DNA from: Siphonodentalium dalli
Lineage: Eukaryota > Mollusca > Scaphopoda > Gadilida > Siphonodentaliidae
Assembly: GCA_032622095.1 (NCBI GenBank)
Contig: CP136065.1
Coordinates: 38,939,503-39,003,502, forward strand
DNA: 64,000 nt
Direction of reading: 5' to 3'
Below, in pieces: positions 57,116 through 64,000 of the stretch. The notes beneath the pieces are model-generated. The model saw only the letters and a list, made by a program, of their open reading frames with translations. It did no database searches and was not told where the DNA came from. Numbering within the stretch: position 1 is the stretch's first letter; the number at the start of each line of letters is the position of its first letter. The translations under genes and the position numbers were made by a program.

Positions 57116-58284
57116 GAGAGTTCTGAACGGCGTTTGCTTATTTTCTAAATATCCCAATCCACCGTCCGTTATTTAATTGTGGTTACGTTGCAAAACTTGA
57201 AACTTTTAATTATATCGTAATCGTGTTTATAGATAGCTCGAGTCATAAACTCTCTTTAATATAATTTTCATCTTGATATCTGCGGTTCTTTTGAGCATGC
57301 GTATGTATTCAGCATTGCATCATGTACTCAAATTACTTGATTTATAGCCTATTTTCCATTGTATTAAGTGGAATGTGTCTGATAAATGGTCGGGTCAGCG
57401 TACAGGCTACAGAACCCCGTTGATATACTTCAGGATTGGTCAGGCCGTTACCATATTTGGTAACTGACTTAATTGTGTAATAACTACTCTTCATAGTCGG
57501 TTACGAAGTTGCCGTTTTGGAACTAAGTCTGATATTCGGGTTTGCGTCTTAATTATAACTACCATAAGTCTTGATAATATACAGGCATGTATAGTTATGT
57601 TCCCCGGATCAAAGGTTGATGTATGCGAGGGTATGATTACGGCACAATCAATACAGGGACAGAAGGCCTTCACGTATATATATATGTCAGTAATTATAAA
57701 AATCTGAGGCTCCATCGTCACCAATAAGCACGCAGGAGAATAGTCATCACAAGTATATAGCTGTAACATCATTTAGTCGTCAAATTGAGCTTAAAACGTT
57801 AGACTGTTTCATGAACTCATCAGAATAAGAAGGCTGTAAACAAGACGAAGAATCGGAGAACAATATAATACGAGTAGAAGAGTCAAAATGACTCTCACTC
57901 ATGAAGCTTATAATCGATTTTAAATTGTTATCTCAGGATATTGCTTGTTGCTTCACTCGACATATCTTGCCGTGGACATGTACATTATACGACAAAAACA
58001 CCACGGTTAATATTTGTTCAGTGATAAGCTACTTATACGAAAGTGCTCGCGTGTATATGCGTACGAGGTAATAATACCCGAGATACGTGTACCCGTTAAT
58101 GTATGTTATCCTCAAGTAGAACCAATGAATAACCCGGGAAATATACAAATTATGTAGTTACTGTAGAATTATAGCTGTACACTTTTTACCCATGTTTTGT
58201 ATAATAAAATTGACCATTTTCAAACCAAAAGCAGACCATGACAGAGCGAATGTCAGTAAATAAGTTTCTTTTACCTGAAACAGC
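57116..58284. other. Non-coding stretch
   Basis: Nothing recognised; the 93-codon minus frame at 57491 is not supported. Confidence 0.4.
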
Positions 58285-58500
58285 TACAGTAATGCCACAA
58301 TTAATCGACTCCATAACCCAGCAGAATTATGGGTAACTTTTCAGGATTTAGTCGGAAATATGGTTTGTTGCCATTCATCGGAAAGTTCTCCCCGAGAGCT
58401 TTCAGATAAATGGCAACAAGCCATATTTACGACTAAATCCTGAAAAGTTACCCATAATTCTGCTGTGGTTATGGAGTCGATTAATTAGGGCATTTCTGTA
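58285..58500. mobile_element. Foldback MITE (copy 2)
   Basis: 216 bases. TACAGTAATGCCACAATTAA and ATCGACTCCATAACC through GGAAAGTTCTC pair with the right arm ending GGGCATTTCTGTA. The sequence is close to 42133-42350 throughout, so the family is a nearly perfect full-length hairpin. Confidence 0.9.
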
Positions 58501-59909
58501 TGTAAGAACTGAGAACTATTTGAAATCGAAAACAAATTTATGATGGCAATTAAAAAAAACTTCGCTGAATACGGAAATCTTGTTACGTATCCCATTTTTT
58601 TTTACGTTTTTGTGAACTTTCCCTTTTGTAACATAATAAAACCTTCAAACGAGTAATGTCACATTTAAAGCAGGCTATACTGGCAGTTATACCCCCAGAT
58701 ACTTATTTTTCTATCTTTAGGACCCGGCCCCTACAACCCTCTAAATCGAGTACTGCTACCCAAATGAAAATTTATAAATGTCAGCAAACAGCCAAAATGA
58801 ATTGTCTGCCCATCAATTCAAAGGGAAGTCTATGGGAAAGAACTCTATCGTATACATTTATTTATTTAAATGTATTTATAGAGTGCATCTTCCTCAGACA
58901 TATTCACATGCGCAACAACCTCATACATAAGAAATAAAACAAAAATAGTGTTATACATTACCCATGGGAGCACAGCTTGCATCAGTTGATGGTAGCCAAC
59001 TGGGGTATTGTATGACTATAATCGTAGAAAGTACAGTCGATTGCTGAACTACGTTTTAACTTTTGATTACAAAATTAAGTTATATTGGCTACCATAATTC
59101 GTCTAGCGATAATATGAACTGTAAATGTTCATAATAGGATGTTGATTGATGGCATTCGATAATTTAGAGTTCCAATTAACAAAGGTACTTTTCGTATATA
59201 TAGTTCATCCAATAAGATAACGGCATCCAGATGGAAATAGAATAATATCACATTCATCCAACCATGAATGAAAACGCCGTCAAGTTGTCGAGCAACGCAC
59301 GCGCAATGACGTAATATGTAAAAACCGGACATCGATTTCCAGCGCCTAGCTTGAAATGAAAGTGAACTGTAACTTATCGTTCAATTGTGTGACTGAATTC
59401 TAAAAAACAAATCTACCGTACATATACACGAGAGCAGACCACAACCGACCACCGGCTCTTCTAACAGGAAACATTTTTTGGAACACACCTTAGACAGGAT
59501 TTTGATACGTAAGAAATTTGTTTTCTGCGACGATTCATCGGTGATACCAAATCGAGGGAACCAAACCATTCGTACGAGGTAGTGTACTTGAAATCCGCTA
59601 GGCTCTCTAACTAGTACCAATGCTATACGTATCAATTTTAATTAGCATAATTGTAGTTTGCGCTGATACACAATTAGGTTATTCTACAATGCACGTGTTA
59701 ATGTTGCAATATAATGTGATACTAAACACTATCCTTGTCTGGATATTATCGAGTCGTGATAATAACATACAGTACATCTACGGGAAGGTTTATGGACAAT
59801 TTGCAGCTGACCTTTGTATAGTATGACAATGATGTAATTGGGACATTCTGACTACATGTGTTGTACACTGATGACGTGTCCGTCTTGATCGAATCGTACC
59901 TACATACTG
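58501..59909. other. Non-coding stretch
   Basis: Frames at 58656 (93 codons, plus), 59381 and 59129 (minus) show no motif. The right side (about 59870-59909) may still be old 3' flank of TRIM-like gene 2. Confidence 0.4.
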
Positions 59910-59918
59910 GAATGTTCC

Positions 59919-60211
59919 CTAGATCATGCCATGAATCTCTACTCTGTCTAACGCCCGTTTTGACAGGGAACCTTATAAAGTCGAAAACATAAATAACGCG
60001 GGGGATATATTTCTTAGTTATTCTCTGTTCACCTTCAGCGAAGAACATTATTAAGTAACAGAAAATAACTAAGAAATATATTCCCCTCGTTATTTTCCGA
60101 CTTTATAATATAAGTTTCAGTGTCAAAAGTTAAAAAAGTTCAAAGGTTCTGTACTGGTGAAATATGATTTCTACTGGCGTTAGCCAGAGTAGAGATTCAT
60201 AGCATGATCTA
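59919..60211. mobile_element. MULE-like MITE abutting TRIM-like gene 2
   Basis: Ends CTAGATCATGCCATGAATCT and TAGATCATGCTATGAATCTC (reverse complement). The arms share ACTCTGTCTAACGCC, GACAGGGAA-CTTATAAAGTC and ATATATTTCTTAGTTATT. The flanking 9-mers GAATGTTCC (59910-59918) and GAATGTTCT (60212-60220) are a target duplication with one mismatch. The right duplication touches the stop codon of gene 2 (60221-60223). Confidence 0.88.
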
Positions 60212-60220
60212 GAATGTTCT

Positions 60221-61696
60221 CTAGACATTTTGCAGCTGACCAATATATGATGTGATAGAGTTATTGTTACTGCTATTGTTTCCATTTGAAACCACGAAGC
60301 ACATCCTGGTAGGGTTGACACATATTCCGGCGGGACTGGTTACTGATATTACTGAGCGACTACGTTGTCCGTCACGGCTAAGTTCCATCACGTCATGACT
60401 GCGGTTGTTACAGACGTAAATGTTGGTTCCAAACACACATACATCCATCGGATTAGACCCACCACACGGTATCGTTCTGAGATGTGTCGCGAGATCCGAT
60501 GACAACGCTATCACCTGATGTGCTCTATAATCCGTAACAAACACGACGTCGGCCTTCGGAGATACCGCCACGCCCCATGGATACTTGAAGGCGTGTGACG
60601 ACATAGCAGTGACGTAACCACTCATCGTTACCGCACGCACGCGACGCCCATTGTTACATGCAACGACTAATATGTCCCCAACAGATCCGATACCTGCACA
60701 TCCCCCGGATACAGGAAATGATGTTTGGTGAGTGAGATCCGAGATTAGATACACCGATATCTGACTTCGTGTTTGGTGTGTTACGTAGATGCGACCATTA
60801 AGATGACATATACCAGTCGGTTGATCATTGACCGCGAGGGTGACAGACTTGGTAGTTTCACCCCTTTGTGTCACTACACTGAGAGTGTTCGGATTAGAGG
60901 ACGCAAGAATCATATCGGACGTCGGAGTTTTGTTGAGGAACGCCATGACTGACCCAGTTCTTTCGCAGGAAAATTCGAATTCCTTTACTAATTGACTCAT
61001 AGGATTCTGATAAATACCGATATTACAAGAATATTTCACAATCTTATTTATAGAATCCAAAACTCCTGTATTGATGACGGACTCGTAATCAATAGGCCAC
61101 AATTCTTCGAAATCTCTGAGCAGACTTTTTGAATTGGATATAGTTTGATGGAGCTTGATTGAGCGCTCATTTAGAGACTTAACCCTTTGTGTAGCCTGTG
61201 AGTCGACAGGAACGTTCTCTCCTCCCGGGTTTATTGCCACCTCTTCGCATGAACGTGATTCCGCCTCTTGTTCTGGTGACAGTTCTACTTGTCTCTCTCT
61301 CTTGAGTTCGGTCAGAACGTTTATTATCTTATCCACACTGCGTGCTGATAACTTGTGCTTTGACACAGTCGCTCTAACACCAATGAGCGTTTTCTGCTCG
61401 CAGTCATCAACGACTCGGCGAATCTCAGAAAATAAAGTCTGTACCTCTGCTATCATATCATTCTCTCTCCTGTCCTGTTTGGTTATCCAACCATTTGCTT
61501 CAAAGATAAATTTTTCAAGACCTGATTCGCATTCTTTGATATCCGCTTCCATTTTTGCTGTCGCATTCGACAATTCTTCGAGTTGACATTTTGGATATGC
61601 AACTGAATGGCACGTCGCACAACACAGTATGACGTGCGTGCCGCAGAATGATTTGATATGCTGTGAGTGCAGCGAACAGAAATCGACGGTCGACAT
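60221..61696 (-). CDS. TRIM-like protein 2: B-box, coiled coil, NHL-type propeller (no RING)
   Basis: 491 residues from MSTVDFC, a paralogue of gene 1 (about two-thirds identical by eye in the B-box and coiled coil). Zinc ligands C7, H10, C18, H21, C26 and C29 are kept with the same spacing, followed by HSVAYPKC. The coiled-coil region is about six residues shorter (gene 1 AKERQESVPGWLTRQ against ANGWITKQ). Six propeller blades occupy about 243-488, e.g. PTGICHLNGRIYVTHQ, PWGVAVSPKADVVFVTDY, PMDVCVFGTNIYVCNN and PAGICVNPTRMCFVVSNG. Gene 1 stops right after GQL; here that TAA is CAA, so the protein runs on by QNV to a TAG. ATG follows TTTTATTTTTCAG by 7 bases, implying an intron just upstream. 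Substrate and pathway unknown; the family is often linked to innate immunity or RNA regulation, but nothing here proves either. Confidence 0.87.
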   Translation of the reverse strand: MSTVDFCSLHSQHIKSFCGTHVILCCATCHSVAYPKCQLEELSNATAKMEADIKECESGLEKFIFEANGWITKQDRRENDMIAEVQTLFSEIRRVVDDCEQKTLIGVRATVSKHKLSARSVDKIINVLTELKRERQVELSPEQEAESRSCEEVAINPGGENVPVDSQATQRVKSLNERSIKLHQTISNSKSLLRDFEELWPIDYESVINTGVLDSINKIVKYSCNIGIYQNPMSQLVKEFEFSCERTGSVMAFLNKTPTSDMILASSNPNTLSVVTQRGETTKSVTLAVNDQPTGICHLNGRIYVTHQTRSQISVYLISDLTHQTSFPVSGGCAGIGSVGDILVVACNNGRRVRAVTMSGYVTAMSSHAFKYPWGVAVSPKADVVFVTDYRAHQVIALSSDLATHLRTIPCGGSNPMDVCVFGTNIYVCNNRSHDVMELSRDGQRSRSVISVTSPAGICVNPTRMCFVVSNGNNSSNNNSITSYIGQLQNV

Positions 61697-61947
61697 GGCT
61701 TACCTGAAAAATAAAATCGTTCTATCATTATGTTCTTGTCAAGTTACCATTTCACCCATATGTACAAATAAGATCTACCAGAACCTCCTTATTGCGCACC
61801 GAAAATATATACCGAGGCTATCTTGTGGAATGGGGCTAAAACGGGGCAATAAATGCCGATTATTGGAATATGCAACCTGGATTTTATTATTTGTGTGTTC
61901 TAAAATAATTAAATACTCAGATGTGACATGTGCATTTTCTAACTATA
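61697..61947 (-). promoter_or_regulatory. 5' flank of TRIM-like gene 2 with probable intron acceptor
   Basis: On the coding strand TTTTATTTTTCAG ends at 61704. The 60 bases upstream align with the same region of gene 1. No TATA box or donor site can be assigned with confidence. Confidence 0.5.
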
Positions 61948-62291
61948 TGCCTAATATATTGTTTATGTTAGTCGACATTAGTAATATATACCTAATATAT
62001 GGTTTATGTTAGTCGACATTAGTAATATATACCTAATATATTGTTTATGTTAGTCGACATTAGTAATATATACCTAATATATGGTTTATGTTAGTCGACA
62101 TTAGTAATATATACCTAATATATTGTTTATGTTAGTCGACATTAGTAATATATACCTAATATATTGTTTATGTTAGTCGACATTAGTAATATATACCTAA
62201 TATATTGTTTATGTTAGTCGACATTAGAAATATATACCTAATATATTGTTTATGTTAGTCGACATTAGTAATATATACCTAATATATTGTA
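61948..62291. repeat. 41-bp tandem array, eight units
   Basis: GTCGACATTAG starts at 61971 and every 41 bases to 62258. The unit is TATACCTAATATATTGTTTA then TGTTAGTCGACATTAGTAAT with overlaps. Units differ at one main position (ATTGTTT or ATGGTTT). It lies about 250 bases 5' of TRIM-like gene 2. Confidence 0.93.
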
Positions 62292-62494
62292 TCTGTGAGT
62301 GGGGTATCGTTATTCTCAATGTATAGAATGTATGAATGTGGCAGTTCCACGTGTCAATAAAATTAAAGTGCACTGCAGTTACGTCCTTACACCACAGCGT
62401 GCATTACATATTGCGGTATGTTAACTCTCGATGACAAGTGAAGGGTGTGTTCGAAATTTTATTTACTTTCACAAACTGAAAGGCAGAGCTCATA
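62292..62494. other. Non-coding spacer
   Basis: Nothing recognised between the array and the arm fragment. Confidence 0.4.
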
Positions 62495-62840
62495 GTCCGG
62501 GGGCTAATAGTGGTACCCTTGCATCCCCTGGGACTTAACCCAACTCATTTTGTTCCTTATTATGTCCTTCAGCGTTTAAGCAATGTTGACAAGAAAAATA
62601 GTGGCCGTGTAGACTCCAGACAAGATCATCATGGCCGCCGTTTTCAGACTAGGCCCTAAGTCAATTTGATGCAAATTACAGCGGGAAACTCTTGTAAAAT
62701 GTATACAAATATATATTTTCGTGAAGCTAAGACATAATGACACTTTTATAGTGAAAAATTGAAACTTCCCATTCAAGATGGCAGCCAAATTGGACTCCGG
62801 AAGTTGAAAATATGACGTTTTTTCACTTATAAGTCGGAAT
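62495..62840 (+). mobile_element. Partial arm of the giant inverted-repeat family
   Basis: Starts TCCGGGGGCTAATA and follows the left arm of 51684-55298 for about 345 bases: GCATCCCCTG-GACTTAAC, TTTTGTTCCTTATTATGTCC, GTGGCCGTGTAGACTCCAGA, TTTTCGTGAAGCTAAGACA and AAAATATGACGTTTT. It then stops, with no second arm in the window. Confidence 0.85.
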
Positions 62841-63217
62841 TCTATATATACGAAATTAATTAACCGAGAGCACTAGTTAAATGGGCTTTTTCGTATTCAC
62901 CATAACTAGCTCCATGAACTTGTTTGAACTAATATCTAGACAATAGCTTTATCTTTCATGCGACCAGACTTTTCATAGCCAGGTGAATGTATGTCAGTTA
63001 TTAGACGCATCACATGAAATTTAACATTATTTCTTGATATAGTACTTCAAACAAAAACATATATGCAGTGTCAGGTACTATTCACTTTCGAAAATTGCAA
63101 AACATGAAGCAGAGACTGTTCAGTTCTGTCCCAAGAAGTGTCTGTCGTATTTAATGGTGTCGAACATAAATTTCTCACGAAGCTGTAAAGTTGGAAATAA
63201 ATGCCCGCCGCGATTGT
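62841..63217. other. Non-coding stretch
   Basis: Nothing recognised. Confidence 0.4.
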
Positions 63218-63385
63218 TAATCATCACCATAATACGGAAAAAGTCTTGCGACTTTTCGTCCCAATAACATTATTTGCAATGTTTGTTTACAAATATATGT
63301 ATCGTGATTCGATATTTTCTTATGAGTCACTTAAAAATATTACTTGTCGTCGAACTCGTATTTTATATCATAGAAGATTGTTGCA
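63218..63385 (-). mobile_element. 3' end of the CR1-like LINE family, second copy
   Basis: Nearly identical to 23755-23905: CATAATACGGA-AAGTCTTGCG, CCCAATAACATTATTTGCAA, ATATATGTATCGT-ATTCGAT and GTCGAACTCGTATTTTATAT. Only the 3' UTR and the last codons remain. Confidence 0.8.
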
Positions 63386-63903
63386 GTACATTGCGCAACA
63401 TTGTCCTGGCATTTTCTTTATTTATTTGCAGATGGCTAGATATTAATAATAATCAGGCGTGATACATCTGCTTCGTTGTAAATCCAACACGGAAGTGAAT
63501 AGGCATTGACTTAACCGGAAATTGATAGTCTGTTGAAGCGCCATGTAGCGGCCGCTGGCGTTAAGGGAAATAACCGCAAAAAAAGATAATCCATTCGATT
63601 CGAGCCGAGCTTTATTAACATAATAAAATTGATCGTTATCATTGCGCTAATGTCTTACGTCACTGTGCGTGTCCATAATAGACGTGCGTCTTAGAGGCAT
63701 CCTAAATGTAGGTGTCTGTGTACATTAGGTTAATTTATGATTTGATGTTTCCGAAGTATTTTAATATTTTATTTTCGGATTACGCTATATTACGATTGTT
63801 ATATCGAATAAAGAATTTGAATTTAATTTTAATATGTGTCGGACCGACACCATATTCTTACTTGACGTGTGTTTTCTTGTGGTTGAACCTCGTACCAAGT
63901 TTT
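63386..63903. other. Non-coding stretch
   Basis: CGAGCCGAGCTTTA (63600) and ATTGCGCTAATGTCTTACGT plus CACTGTGCGTG (63640-63675) recall 24855 and 25230-25280. No gene. Confidence 0.4.
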
Positions 63904-64000
63904 GAAGGTACTCAATCCGATCAGACGGTCCTCATACCATCAAGATACAACAACATTTCTTCAAAATAAGCTTTAGTTATCAGAATCGATTTATTGCAAC
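63904..64000 (+). mobile_element. GGTACTCAATCCGA MITE, left end, running off the window
   Basis: GAAGGTACTCAATCCGATCA, CAACAACATTTCTTCAAAAT and TCAGAATCGATTTATTGC match the starts of 7469 and 43783. The element continues past 64000. Confidence 0.7.

Noticed and set aside
61155..61586. 143-codon plus-strand frame
   Set aside because: It is the complementary-strand shadow of TRIM-like gene 2.

Overview
This window looks like accessory or heterochromatin-like DNA from an invertebrate animal. It is AT-rich, has no operons, and is dominated by transposon debris, satellites and inverted repeats. The evidence for an animal is truncated non-LTR retrotransposons with a reverse transcriptase and a C-terminal zinc knuckle, many MITE-type elements, microsatellites, and two RING-less B-box/coiled-coil/NHL-propeller (TRIM-like) genes. 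Expanded families of such TRIM-like genes and frequent ACATGTA/ACCGGT words fit a lophotrochozoan (mollusc or brachiopod grade). That placement is inference; nothing here fixes the species.

Layout. 0-5.5 kb: a tandem-monomer element with AGGTCA motifs, a trinucleotide tract, a LINE ORF1-like gene (2814-3602) and a 5'-truncated LINE ORF2 (4231-5289). 5.5-26 kb: mostly non-coding, with four near-identical TTAA-flanked double-hairpin MITEs (9850, 16201, 17991, 25554) and a divergent relative (10370), a MULE-like MITE with a 9-bp target duplication (11659), a hAT-like element with GGTCCGG arrays (17296) that was later hit by one of the TTAA MITEs, and LINE 3' fragments (21.0 and 24 kb). 26-31 kb: unassigned DNA and two tandem-monomer elements. 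31-35.1 kb: a 71-bp satellite followed by a dimeric 79-bp satellite split by a LINE (33146-35039). 35.7-37.5 kb: an NHL fragment and TRIM-like gene 1. 37.6-51.7 kb: further elements, including a 1.05-kb tandem duplication, a 1.25-kb TIR element with palindromic subterminal arrays, and MITEs. 51.7-55.3 kb: one giant inverted repeat with arms of about 1.6 kb. 55.3-64 kb: more MITEs, TRIM-like gene 2 with a MULE-like MITE abutting its stop codon, a 41-bp tandem array, and fragments of families seen earlier.

The only genes I would defend as host genes are the two TRIM-like paralogues on the minus strand (35941-37434 and 60221-61696). They share architecture, an apparent intron acceptor just before the ATG, and 3' flanking sequence, so they are duplicates about 24 kb apart. 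A third, decayed piece lies at 35731-35900. The rest is best read as layers of transposition. Several insertions can be ordered because a pre-insertion site survives elsewhere in the window: the 14-kb element, the MULE-like MITE at gene 2, and the LINE in the satellite.
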